Assembly: GCA_910579085.1 (NCBI GenBank)
Contig: CAJTRU010000011.1
Coordinates: forward strand, 1-43,062
Direction of reading: 5' to 3'
From: an uncultured Lachnospiraceae bacterium
GTDB lineage: Bacteria; Bacillota; Clostridia; Lachnospirales; Lachnospiraceae
Length of the DNA: 43,062 nt
In this document: positions 25,059 through 33,471 of the stretch, one piece after another
Layout: the number at the start of each line of letters is the position of its first letter
How positions within the stretch are numbered: position 1 is the stretch's first letter
Translations under genes and position numbers: made by a program
The notes under the pieces: generated by a model
What the model saw: the letters and a program-made list of their open reading frames with translations, nothing else
What the model was told of the DNA's origin: nothing
Database searches by the model: none

Positions 25059-26235
25059 TATTTTTCCCCCTTAAAACATCATAATCTATATGAAACATAT
25101 CGCAAATCCTAACTTTACCAAAGCCGTGTTCTGTATTTTTGCCAATTCCTTTTTGTTCAAATTCTAATAATTTTGCCCATTCAATTTCCTCTGGCATTGC
25201 TTCATATATAAATACAGCTCCTGCCTTGACAACAAGATGCCCATTTCTTCTCATTTCTTTTTCAGTTGTTTTTGAAGTATCAAACCCTCTAATAAATTCC
25301 TGGAATTTATACACTTTGCATAATGTATAAATTCCAGAAGGTAAGTCAATCTTTTTTTCTAGAAACTTCATCATTTCTATATCTGGAATTTCTGTCTGGG
25401 AAATATTATTTCCTCCTATTTCCTCAAGCCCAAGATATGCATCCGTTAACAAATCTACTATTACAAAATGTTTATTATATTTAATTCCCAGGTTGAATTC
25501 ATTAATTCTTTGTTTTATTTTCTCTGCTGTATCTATAGTTATATCATTACTATTTTCAAATGACATATTACATTTCCCAAAACCTCTTGTAATATCTGCT
25601 CCTATACGTAAAATATTAATTTTATCCAATTCTTTTTTTTCTTCTGGTAATAGCTCTATTTCTCCTGTAAATACGATATCTTCAAGTTCATCATATTTAT
25701 TCATATATTGTTCCAAAATAACATTTTGTGTATAAAGAGAACCTTCCTTTGCAGTATTACGCTTATAATCAATAGCAGTCCTTGTGACTGCTGAATGCAT
25801 TAATTTAACCTTTTTTCCATCTTTATTAATACCCTCTAACCTTTCCCACCCTGTTTCTCCATCTGCTTTTCCTAATGTTATAAGACGGCACTTAAGAATA
25901 TCAAATATTTCCATATCTTCTTTATCTTTATATTTTTTCTCCCTTGCTGTAACTGGATAAGGTTTTCCGCCTAATGGATACAAAAAAGGGAATGTTATTT
26001 TTGAAAAATTTTTACATATGTTTCTAAATCCACAATTTTTACATTGAACCTGTCCTTTATATTCCAAGTAGTAATTTTTCTGCTCAAATGCACATCTCTG
26101 TATTATTGCTTTTGCATAAGCAGCACGTAACACACTTCCTGGTATATAATCTTTTGATTCCCTGTAATTACTATCTAAAGTTTTTCCACCAATCATAAGT
26201 GGTGACTTTAATACTGCATTTATCTTATATATCAT
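25051..26235 (-). CDS. csx10: Csx10-family RAMP protein (Cas5-like, type III-D)
   Basis: A 394-residue RAMP protein matching the Csx10 pattern. It starts with INAVLKSPLMIGG, then YIPGSVLRAAYAKAII, a cysteine cluster (CKNCGFRNIC) as a probable zinc site, and AVTRTAIDYKRNTAKEGSLYT, the Csx10 TxID...LYT signature. GADITRGFGKCNM and a final GIGKNTEHGFGKVRI complete it. Csx10 marks subtype III-D and holds the crRNA 5' handle or neighbouring backbone. The start at 26235 overlaps the cas7a stop as ATGA; the longer frame has no ribosome site. This gene is the main reason for the III-D label. Confidence 0.85.
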   Translation of the reverse strand: MIYKINAVLKSPLMIGGKTLDSNYRESKDYIPGSVLRAAYAKAIIQRCAFEQKNYYLEYKGQVQCKNCGFRNICKNFSKITFPFLYPLGGKPYPVTAREKKYKDKEDMEIFDILKCRLITLGKADGETGWERLEGINKDGKKVKLMHSAVTRTAIDYKRNTAKEGSLYTQNVILEQYMNKYDELEDIVFTGEIELLPEEKKELDKINILRIGADITRGFGKCNMSFENSNDITIDTAEKIKQRINEFNLGIKYNKHFVIVDLLTDAYLGLEEIGGNNISQTEIPDIEMMKFLEKKIDLPSGIYTLCKVYKFQEFIRGFDTSKTTEKEMRRNGHLVVKAGAVFIYEAMPEEIEWAKLLEFEQKGIGKNTEHGFGKVRICDMFHIDYDVLRGKNNG

Positions 26236-26879
26236 TTTCCACCAATCCAATCTTTTATCCATTTATTCACATCAGTTAATTTTACCAGTTCTCTCCGTCC
26301 ATCTCCTGTAATTTTATGCACTTCACATACTGCTGGTTCTTTTAGCCACCCAAGACCTGCTGACCGTCTTCCTCCTAATGCATAAATAAGCCTTATTGAT
26401 GCAACAAGATGCGCAATATCCTTTTGATATGTATTCTCATCCAGAAAACCGATTATATTACTCTCAAAAACCATATAACCACCCAAACCACTTAGTTCCA
26501 TTGTATACAAATGCCCATCTTTTTTTGCTTTTGTATAATTGCTAATAGAAACTCCTGTCCGTAATTCCATTAAACTTTCCTGTAAACCATAATAGCCTTC
26601 ACTTTTTATAAGTTTTCCATCTTCAAAATACAAACATCCCTGCTTTACACCACTAGTCCCAAATATCCTCTCCCCATTATTAAATTCTGGAACAATTTGC
26701 GATAATGCAAAAGCATACTCTGATATACAGCCCTTTAGGGCGGCTCCTGAAATATATGGCAGTCCTCTTATATCTCTCAAAAGATATGACTGGATTTCAC
26801 CACTTCCAGTTCCACCCCCAAAGAAGAATGAATTATAAAAATTTATATTTAGTTTTATCTCCACTTCTACTTTTTTCAT
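26232..26879 (-). CDS. Cas7-like RAMP protein (cas7a)
   Basis: A 215-residue Cas7 subunit, the shortest of the four. Motifs: NFYNSFFFGGGTGSGEI, GLPYISGAALKGCISEY, RTGVSISN, and GGRRSAGLGWLK near the C-terminus. At the catalytic-Asp position it has Gln (EIQSYLL), so it is probably structural. The start at 26879 overlaps the cas10 stop as ATGA and is preceded by GGAGGG; the frame from 26903 is therefore rejected. The stop overlaps csx10 in the same way, pointing to coupled translation of the complex. Confidence 0.88.
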   Translation of the reverse strand: MKKVEVEIKLNINFYNSFFFGGGTGSGEIQSYLLRDIRGLPYISGAALKGCISEYAFALSQIVPEFNNGERIFGTSGVKQGCLYFEDGKLIKSEGYYGLQESLMELRTGVSISNYTKAKKDGHLYTMELSGLGGYMVFESNIIGFLDENTYQKDIAHLVASIRLIYALGGRRSAGLGWLKEPAVCEVHKITGDGRRELVKLTDVNKWIKDWIGGK

Positions 26880-28900
26880 CCTATTCCCTCCACATAGTCC
26901 CAAAGCTCAATAATGTCTAACCAGGGCGAATAGAGTTTTCCCTGATACATAATATTATTTTTTACTACTTCCCCTCCTAATTTTCTAGCAAAAGCTTTTA
27001 AAGCATTACAAATATTTGTTTGTTCATTTCTAGCAACCTGGTACTCATAAAATAATTCTGATTCCTCTATTGTATAATGATATAAGCTCTGCCTGAGCTG
27101 GAAAGCAAATGATTTTTCTTTCTCAATTTCCCTAATAAATTTTCTCATGGCATCTGCCTGTTCCCATGTATATGGCCGCAATGTTTTTACAGGTTTATAT
27201 TTTTCCTCTTTTCTCTGGTATTCTAAAACACTGCTTCCAGCAACTTCATTTTCTATAACCATCCAGTCAACCGTACCTGTTATATTGCCATTCTGGCTTT
27301 CTTCCCATGCTTTTTGCTTTGCATTCTTTAATAATTCCTGTGCAATTCCAAAAGAATATTGCACTGGCATTTTATCATGTGTAATACACACACCTACAGA
27401 CATAGTAACTCCGTTATCACCACTTGATTTATTTTTAAAACGCTGGTCAAAAAGTTTTCCTATTGTACATGCTACATCATATGCCTTATTTCCTGGAACA
27501 ATTAAAAATATATCATCACCTCCTACTGCAATTATTTCAAAACAAGGCTCTTTCCCTAAATGTTTAAAAAGCGCATCAAACACAATATCTTTAACTGCAT
27601 CCGATGTTTTCTGGCTAAAATATCTCATCATCATAAAAGACTCTAAATTATTAATCTGCCTGCTCATATTATTGGCATCTCCATAAATAATACCAATAAA
27701 ACCATTGTTTGCTATATCTTCAAGTTTATTATATAATTTGCCATCATCAGATATTTTTTCTCCATATTTCATTTGGACATACTCTTTATATTTATAAATT
27801 TTTGAACGTCTTGCATCCCTGCCGCCTGAAAGTTTCTTATTAAGACAGCTTATACAGAATTTATCATTTTGGTTATTATATAAAGATTTTGCAACCGCAT
27901 AACGCATGCGGCAAGAAGTACACATTTCACTGTCATTGTCCTTAAATATCTTAAACCCAGTATTTAATAATCTATTTTTTAAATCATTCCATTGCACAAC
28001 TGGCTCTATACGGAAATCCCATCTCAATCCCTGCCGCTCTTCTAAAAGCAAATCCATTTCATTATTTATATTCTTATAATCATTTACCAGACGTTCCAGG
28101 TTATATCCACAACTGCAAAAATTCACCTGTGCAGTTACTGTTTCTTTTTCTGCCAGTAACTGTATTTTTTTGCATATATCATTTCCACAGCCTTCTGGAA
28201 AAATACCCATCATTTTTCCACCACCAGCATAAATCAGACATTCCCTTATATGTTCACCACAAATTAGATTTTCCATGCCTTTATCATTTACTGCATCCAG
28301 CAATAAACTTGCACCACGAATTTCAGGTATTTTATTAGTTTCAAGGTAATACTGTTTTATTTTTATTAGCCCTCCTTTTACAAAGTCAGCCTTTTTACTT
28401 ATAAGCATATTTTCTTTATTTTTTAAACCATACATTACCTGTTTTATCTGCTCTAATTCAGTACTTTTATTTTCGCTGTCCACAATCCCGGCAGTAAATC
28501 CTTGGATTCTGATTTTTCTTTTCTTATCTTCTATATCACCACTGTTTTTAATTAATTCATAATTCATAGCATATAAACATGCTGTCCTGAAACATAGATA
28601 ATCACGCATCCTTGCACATTTCAATGTATTTCCAGTAAAAAATGGCAAATCTGGGAATAAAACTGCCTCCCCTGCTCCATTAGAACTATAAAAAAATTCT
28701 TCAATGGCTTCCAGATTATCCACTTCCAAATACTTTTTAATTTCCATTTTCCCTGCTTCATAAATACGTTCAAAATCATTATTTGATATACAATAATGCG
28801 TTTGTGTAACTAAATCTTCCCAGTACTTATAATTATCCCTTTTCTCCTCATAAACCCTTTTCTCACCATTTTTTTCATAATACCAATCTACATACAACAT
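26876..28900 (-). CDS. cas10: Cas10 (type III large subunit, GGDD cyclase, no HD domain seen)
   Basis: A 674-residue Cas10. Residues 1-170 are a helical region without an HD nuclease motif. Palm 1 at about 195-310 contains IPEIRGASLLLDAV. A zinc ribbon CTSC...CISC lies near 320-350. Palm 2 starts with GIIYGDANNMS and carries GGDD at residues 460-463 (IAVGGDDIFLIVPG), followed by SVGVCITHDKMPV. The C-terminal helical domain is about 545-674. GGDD-type Cas10 proteins make cyclic oligoadenylates from ATP when the complex binds target RNA. Absence of HD implies no ssDNA cutting, so immunity should rest on signalling to TIR-SAVED. GAGGTG precedes the ATG. First gene of the operon. Confidence 0.93.
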   Translation of the reverse strand: MLYVDWYYEKNGEKRVYEEKRDNYKYWEDLVTQTHYCISNNDFERIYEAGKMEIKKYLEVDNLEAIEEFFYSSNGAGEAVLFPDLPFFTGNTLKCARMRDYLCFRTACLYAMNYELIKNSGDIEDKKRKIRIQGFTAGIVDSENKSTELEQIKQVMYGLKNKENMLISKKADFVKGGLIKIKQYYLETNKIPEIRGASLLLDAVNDKGMENLICGEHIRECLIYAGGGKMMGIFPEGCGNDICKKIQLLAEKETVTAQVNFCSCGYNLERLVNDYKNINNEMDLLLEERQGLRWDFRIEPVVQWNDLKNRLLNTGFKIFKDNDSEMCTSCRMRYAVAKSLYNNQNDKFCISCLNKKLSGGRDARRSKIYKYKEYVQMKYGEKISDDGKLYNKLEDIANNGFIGIIYGDANNMSRQINNLESFMMMRYFSQKTSDAVKDIVFDALFKHLGKEPCFEIIAVGGDDIFLIVPGNKAYDVACTIGKLFDQRFKNKSSGDNGVTMSVGVCITHDKMPVQYSFGIAQELLKNAKQKAWEESQNGNITGTVDWMVIENEVAGSSVLEYQRKEEKYKPVKTLRPYTWEQADAMRKFIREIEKEKSFAFQLRQSLYHYTIEESELFYEYQVARNEQTNICNALKAFARKLGGEVVKNNIMYQGKLYSPWLDIIELWDYVEGIG

Positions 28901-28964
28901 AAAAACACCTCTTTATTCACATATGTTTTACTATATACATTCAATCAATACATTATCTGTAATA

Positions 28965-28978
28965 ATATACATGTATAT
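28965..28978. promoter_or_regulatory. 14-bp palindrome upstream of cas10
   Basis: ATATACATGTATAT is a perfect palindrome 65 bp before the cas10 start, within a 262-bp AT-rich gap that must hold the operon promoter if the cas6 terminator works. I cannot place -35/-10 boxes with confidence. Chance is possible in such AT-rich DNA. Confidence 0.3.
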
Positions 28979-29095
28979 ATTAGCTTTTATTAAAAACCGT
29001 CTATTTCACCAAAAATAATTAAAAAATTTGCTTATTTTTTATAAAATTATAACAAATGATATTACTTATTCCAACAAAATATACATAAATGAATA

Positions 29096-29137
29096 AAGGT
29101 TCATAGATTATATTTGATATATAAATCCATGAACCTT
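29096..29137 (-). terminator. Hairpin/terminator after cas6
   Basis: AAGGTTCAT and ATGAACCTT (9-bp exact arms) enclose a further GATTATAT/ATATA-AATC pairing. On the minus strand TTTATTCATTT follows, 26 nt after the cas6 stop. It separates cas6 from the cas10 operon. Confidence 0.7.
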
Positions 29138-29162
29138 AAATTACTAAAATTTCTAAAAAACA

Positions 29163-30098
29163 CTATTTTATTCTATACCTTCCAAATCCAAAGCTAGTAT
29201 TCTTTCCAATATGAATTAACTCGCCTGCAAACAATAAAGGTAAATTTTCAGGATACCATTCTTCTACCATAAAGTATCCTTTTATCCCTTTTAACACCAT
29301 ACTTTGATTTTTACGTTCAGAATACCGTCTTACAGAAATAATATTATGCTCCTGGTACTTTATCTCTGGAGTCCTGAATTTCTCCATCTGGTAATAATGG
29401 TTATATATTCCCTCATAGCAGTCCAGCATAAAAATCCTTCTGCTTATAGCCTTTAATATTGGCCAAACCTGGTATTCCATAAGAAATATACCATTATATT
29501 TTAAAGTTAGAGGAGTCTTGAATACAAGCTGGTTTTCTATCTTGCAATTTTGGGTTTGCTTCTGCCTGTAAACTACATAATCATATAGTCTTAATACCTG
29601 GTATTGGGAAATATCATATTTTCCTTCAAAGTATATAGTTTTATTTAATGAATTTGTAACTGATACTATCCTGTATTTTCCACGCTCCTTACCTAACCCT
29701 TTCACGCCCAATGCGAGAAAAGCTTCCATAAACTGGTGAAAGTACATAATAGTTTTTCCAAAAAGAAGAAGATTAAATTTTAGAAAATCATCCTTTTTAA
29801 ACTCCCGTCCATAATTTTCGCACTCTAATACATATCCTACACTTTCGCCTTCTGTAACAAATGCAGGTTTAAATTCATATTTTGAATAAATGGTTCTCTG
29901 TACCAGACACTCAGATATAAATTTACAACAGGCACATTGTCCATTACTTATGCAGTTTGCCTGGACAAGCATATTACCCATACCACCACGTAATGCTGAT
30001 ACTTTGTCTTTTGGTAAAACTGTATCTTCAAGAAAAGCAACTGTAAAATGCAGTTTTATATATTGAACCTGTAATGCTTCTTCCAATTCCTCAACCAT
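29163..30098 (-). CDS. cas6: Cas6-family crRNA-processing endoribonuclease
   Basis: A 311-residue protein of the broad Cas6 family found with type III loci. It has LRGGMGNML (residues about 37-45), then a cysteine-rich segment (CISNGQCACCKFISEC) leading into YSKYEF, the usual LRGxFGxxL...C..C.....C...FE order. A fold repeat carries GVKGLGKERGKYRI, and the protein ends with the glycine-rich IHIGKNTSFGFGRYRIK. It should cut precursor crRNA in repeats. The true start is the ATG at 30098: AAGGAGAAGG lies three bases upstream and would be coding in the longer TTG frame. It is separated from cas10 by 262 bp and a terminator, and no array is adjacent. Confidence 0.85.
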   Translation of the reverse strand: MVEELEEALQVQYIKLHFTVAFLEDTVLPKDKVSALRGGMGNMLVQANCISNGQCACCKFISECLVQRTIYSKYEFKPAFVTEGESVGYVLECENYGREFKKDDFLKFNLLLFGKTIMYFHQFMEAFLALGVKGLGKERGKYRIVSVTNSLNKTIYFEGKYDISQYQVLRLYDYVVYRQKQTQNCKIENQLVFKTPLTLKYNGIFLMEYQVWPILKAISRRIFMLDCYEGIYNHYYQMEKFRTPEIKYQEHNIISVRRYSERKNQSMVLKGIKGYFMVEEWYPENLPLLFAGELIHIGKNTSFGFGRYRIK

Positions 30099-30159
30099 TA
30101 ACCTTCTCCTTCCCAATTATAGGGATATCTAATGTAATTATAATACTTTCTACCAATTA

Positions 30160-30200
30160 TAACATGACAAAATATAATGTATTAATATTTTGTCATGTTA
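30160..30200. promoter_or_regulatory. Perfect 16-bp inverted repeat upstream of cas6
   Basis: TAACATGACAAAATAT (30160-30175) and its exact complement (30185-30200) flank a 9-bp spacer, 62-102 bp before the cas6 ATG. Read on the minus strand, the proximal arm contains TTGTCA (30170-30165), a possible -35 for TATTAT (30145-30140) at a 19-bp spacing. It therefore looks like an operator overlapping the cas6 promoter. No T-run follows on either side close enough for a typical terminator. Confidence 0.65.
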
Positions 30201-30236
30201 ATATTTTTAATTCTATTATTTATATAAAAAGCACAT

Positions 30237-30256
30237 TAAAAAGCAATTAGGCTTTT
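30237..30256 (-). terminator. Weak terminator of the aldose epimerase gene
   Basis: On the minus strand, AAAAGC-CTAATT-GCTTTTT forms a 6-bp stem ending in T residues, about 25 nt after the epimerase stop. Confidence 0.4.
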
Positions 30257-30281
30257 CAGCTCTTTTTATTATAAAATGCTC

Positions 30282-31175
30282 TTATACCGTAATCTCTATT
30301 GTATAGCCGCGTTCAAACAAACCGCTGCTTTCTAATTTATTTCCATATTCACGTTCTTCAAGGCTTCCTGTAAATCCTTCCCTGTCGCACCTTCCATACC
30401 AGGGTTCAATACAAATAAATGGTGCTTTTTTACCCGCTGGCGACCATATGCCGAAAAGTGGTGTATCAAATAAAACTGAGAGATACACATTACTTTCTGC
30501 ATCTTCCAGTGAAACTTTTTTAATGCCTGTAGCATCCAGAATAAGGGCATCCCTGTCAAATATGCTTTCTCTTGCTTCAAGGCGTCCGTCTTTCAATGGG
30601 AATACTCTTGTTTCTTCTACTAAAATTCCATCTGATGACAATGTGCCACTTTCTATAAAGTCCGCTTTTGTGTGTAAGTTAAGCATACATCCTTCTTTAC
30701 TGTTTCCTGGACAGATAAATGCTGGATGTGCACCAATTGAAAAATACATTGGTTCATGTGAATTGTTATGTACTTTCCACATTACCTCTAATGAGTTTCC
30801 AGAAATCTTATATCCAATCTCAAATATAAAGTTAAATGGATATATTTTATAGGTTTCTTCTGAACTTTCAAGTTTCATCCATATTGTATCTTCTGTAATA
30901 TCTGTAAGTGTAAATTCCATGTCCCTTGCAAATGCATGTTGTGCTATGCCTTCATACCATACACCCTTATACTGGTATCTCTGTCTGTCCAGCTTTCCTA
31001 CAAATGGAAATAAAACAGGTGAAACCCTGTTCCAGTACGCTGCATCACCATTCCACATATACTGCCTGCCATCTATAAGACGTACAATGCTTACCAGTTC
31101 TGCACCTTTTTTATTAATTCCTGCTTCAAGCACATTATTTTTAATACTATAGTCTGCTTTACTATAACCTGCCAT
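30282..31175 (-). CDS. Aldose 1-epimerase family protein
   Basis: A 297-residue protein of the galactose mutarotase-like superfamily. Residues near 1-60 include KKGAELVSIVRLIDGRQYMW and SPVLFPFVGKL. The catalytic His region is IGAHPAFIC (near residue 150), and the terminal ICIEPWYGRCD holds the conserved acidic residue. It interconverts sugar anomers in the cytoplasm; the substrate may be a hexose or hexose-6-phosphate. GGAGGAGAG precedes the ATG. It is not part of an obvious sugar operon. Confidence 0.9.
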   Translation of the reverse strand: MAGYSKADYSIKNNVLEAGINKKGAELVSIVRLIDGRQYMWNGDAAYWNRVSPVLFPFVGKLDRQRYQYKGVWYEGIAQHAFARDMEFTLTDITEDTIWMKLESSEETYKIYPFNFIFEIGYKISGNSLEVMWKVHNNSHEPMYFSIGAHPAFICPGNSKEGCMLNLHTKADFIESGTLSSDGILVEETRVFPLKDGRLEARESIFDRDALILDATGIKKVSLEDAESNVYLSVLFDTPLFGIWSPAGKKAPFICIEPWYGRCDREGFTGSLEEREYGNKLESSGLFERGYTIEITV

Positions 31176-31342
31176 ATCTCTCCTCCTGGTCTGCTATTAT
31201 TTCATCCTGCATTACGGGTTCAAATCCGGATAGTGCTGGATGGCCTGCCAATGTCCTTATTATACTCCAGCCAAAACTGCTATGGACTGCATTAACCTGC
31301 TGTTTCCCCTGCCCTGGCATATTAAATACAAAATACAGCAAA

Positions 31343-31711
31343 TTATCCCTCAAGCATTTTCTCCAGCAGCTGGAATATTTCTTCCCATTCCACACCGCTG
31401 CTGGAAGACTTCATGCCCTCCAGCTTGCCATGCAGCTCTCCTGCCATTTTTTTCTGCTCCCTGAATCTTGCCACAAGCCCAAGTTTCTCCTCATACTTTT
31501 CAAGCTGCTTTGTTGCACGTTTTACTGTGTCATAAGCACCTTGCCTTGTTATGCCTTCATCTTGTGCGATTTCACTGAAATTGTAGTCTTCAAGTACACT
31601 TGCTTCAAACATGCGCTGCTGGTTTTCTTTAAGAAGGGCCCCATAAAAATCATATAACAGGGACAGTTCCAGACGTTCTTCTATTGTATGTTCTTTTTTT
31701 AAACTAGACAT
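31343..31711 (-). CDS. ylxM: YlxM-family putative DNA-binding protein
   Basis: A 122-residue helical protein. RLELSLLYDFYGALLKENQQ followed by an HTH region (YNFSEIAQDEGITRQGAYDTVKRATKQLEKYE) matches YlxM/p13, a sigma-like small protein. In most Firmicutes ylxM lies directly before ffh (signal recognition particle). Here its ATG overlaps the last codons of the upstream chemoreceptor gene and no ffh follows. It may be translated by coupling, with GAGGCAGG as a distant ribosome site. Confidence 0.88.
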   Translation of the reverse strand: MSSLKKEHTIEERLELSLLYDFYGALLKENQQRMFEASVLEDYNFSEIAQDEGITRQGAYDTVKRATKQLEKYEEKLGLVARFREQKKMAGELHGKLEGMKSSSSGVEWEEIFQLLEKMLEG

Positions 31712-33431
31712 TTACAAATTTGCCTGCCTCTTTCTTTAATTGTTTTGCAATTTTATGGTTGCTGTCTGTTTTAACAGAAATCTGTTCAAGTACTTTTACA
31801 AGACCGTTAGTGTTTGAAGCAGATGTCATTACAGCATTGGCACTCTCATCTACTGCCGCTGCTATGCCTCCCATTGCTTCTATTATCTCACCTGCCAGCT
31901 TATCAATATTAGCAGACATATCACTAAAATGTGTAACTGTTTCATTTACATGTTCCGCATCTTCTTTATACTGTATACCACCAGCTAAAAAGTTTTCATA
32001 TGCAGGAAGTACAGACTCCTGCAGGTATTTAATTATTTCATCTGAATTTCTTACAAGCTCGTTTACTGCTGAAATAACCATATTGTTAATATTTTGTATA
32101 TTTCCTGCTGTCTTACGGCTCGAATCCGCCAGTTCCCTTATTTCATCAGCCACAACAGCAAAACCCTTGCCAGCTTCACCAGCCCTTGCTGCTTCTATTG
32201 AAGCATTTAACGCAAGCAGGTTTGTCTGTGCAGAAATACTTAATATTTCTTCTGTCAAATCGCCAACACGCTCTACACTCTTAGAATTTTCAACTGCTTT
32301 GCGCAGTGAAGTTAAAATACCTTCAACCACATTGCTGGCATCTTTTTTATTTGTTTCTGCATCTTTTTCTATGTTTGCAGCACGTTGTTTCATTTCTTCT
32401 GCATAAGCTGATAAAGCTTTTGATGCTTCTGCAAGCTCTTTAACCTCATCACCTACTGTACTTGCATTATCATTTACATTTGAAGATGTAGCTGCTACTT
32501 CTTCCATTGAAGAGGATAGTTCCTCCATAGCTGCTGAAATATCATAAGCATTGGAATTAACAGTATTAACACTTTCCTTTACCTCTTCTGCCATTTTATC
32601 AAGCGCATTTGAACTATTAGTAATTTTACGCATAATTGTCTGTAATGTCTGGATAAATGTATTAATTCCACCACCCATCCTGGCAATTTCATCCTTGCCT
32701 TTTACACTTATGCGCCTGGTAAGGTCTCCTTTCTCCGACTCAATGCCATCAATAATAACAGCCAGCTCCTTACTGCTTTTAATTATTGGCTTTGTAATAC
32801 CAAGAATACATATAAGCACACTAAGCACTGCTACAACTGCTGCTGCAGCAAATAAAGCAAAACTGGCTCTCCTGGCATTCTTATATGTATTTTCGCTGTC
32901 ATCAACTGCCATATCCATATAGTCCTGGTTTATATCACGCATCTCTGAAATCTTGGCAAAAACTTCAGAACCAGCAGTTGCAAGGTCTCCATTTACAAGC
33001 GCAAGTGCCTGTATCATATTATTATCTACACTTTGTTTTATTGCTTCTTCAAATATTCCTAAATATGTTGCATAAAGCTCCCTAAAACTATTATAAGCTT
33101 CTTTTTCATTACTAAATTCTAAATATTTCTCATAATCTGCACATATGCTGTCTATTTCTGTACATATTTTTCCCATTTCTTCTTCATGCTTGCGCATATT
33201 TTCATCATCGCTTGTTATGCTATGTGCATATGCTATCTTTTCAAGGGTTTCAAATGCAGTTGAAACATCACCAAGCATAAACATGCTTTTTGCATAATTA
33301 CCTGAGATTTCCTCACTTGCTTTTATCATCCTGTCCATGCTGGCAACATTGGAATAACATGTACCAGCCAGTATAAATGCCAGCATTATTACTGGCAACA
33401 TAACTTTAAGCCCAATACTAATATTTTTCAT
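31704..33431 (-). CDS. Methyl-accepting chemotaxis protein with four-helix-bundle sensor
   Basis: A 575-residue chemoreceptor. TM1 is at about 8-28, followed by a helical periplasmic-type 4HB_MCP sensor (about 30-185, no Cache motif), TM2 at about 190-212, HAMP (about 213-265) and signalling helices. The tip is LSISAQTNLLALNASIEAAR followed by GEAGKGFAVVADEIRELAD. It ends without a CheR-binding pentapeptide. It differs in sensor type from the receptor at 11479-13275, so the cell should sense unrelated cues. The stop overlaps the ylxM start. Confidence 0.95.
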   Translation of the reverse strand: MKNISIGLKVMLPVIMLAFILAGTCYSNVASMDRMIKASEEISGNYAKSMFMLGDVSTAFETLEKIAYAHSITSDDENMRKHEEEMGKICTEIDSICADYEKYLEFSNEKEAYNSFRELYATYLGIFEEAIKQSVDNNMIQALALVNGDLATAGSEVFAKISEMRDINQDYMDMAVDDSENTYKNARRASFALFAAAAVVAVLSVLICILGITKPIIKSSKELAVIIDGIESEKGDLTRRISVKGKDEIARMGGGINTFIQTLQTIMRKITNSSNALDKMAEEVKESVNTVNSNAYDISAAMEELSSSMEEVAATSSNVNDNASTVGDEVKELAEASKALSAYAEEMKQRAANIEKDAETNKKDASNVVEGILTSLRKAVENSKSVERVGDLTEEILSISAQTNLLALNASIEAARAGEAGKGFAVVADEIRELADSSRKTAGNIQNINNMVISAVNELVRNSDEIIKYLQESVLPAYENFLAGGIQYKEDAEHVNETVTHFSDMSANIDKLAGEIIEAMGGIAAAVDESANAVMTSASNTNGLVKVLEQISVKTDSNHKIAKQLKKEAGKFVNV

Positions 33432-33471
33432 AATATAACCCCCTTAGAAATATTTACGTGCTTTCTAAATT

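Noticed and set aside
28921..29162. Possible CRISPR array between cas6 and cas10
   Set aside because: The hairpin at 29096-29137 occurs once only and there are no evenly spaced repeats; a terminator explains it better.
31215..31235. GGGTTCAAATCC, which looks like a tRNA T-loop
   Set aside because: No acceptor or anticodon stems can be formed around it on either strand.
31162..31395. 77-codon minus frame between ylxM and the epimerase gene
   Set aside because: It overlaps the ylxM 3' end out of frame, has no ribosome site, and its sequence shows no protein-like pattern.
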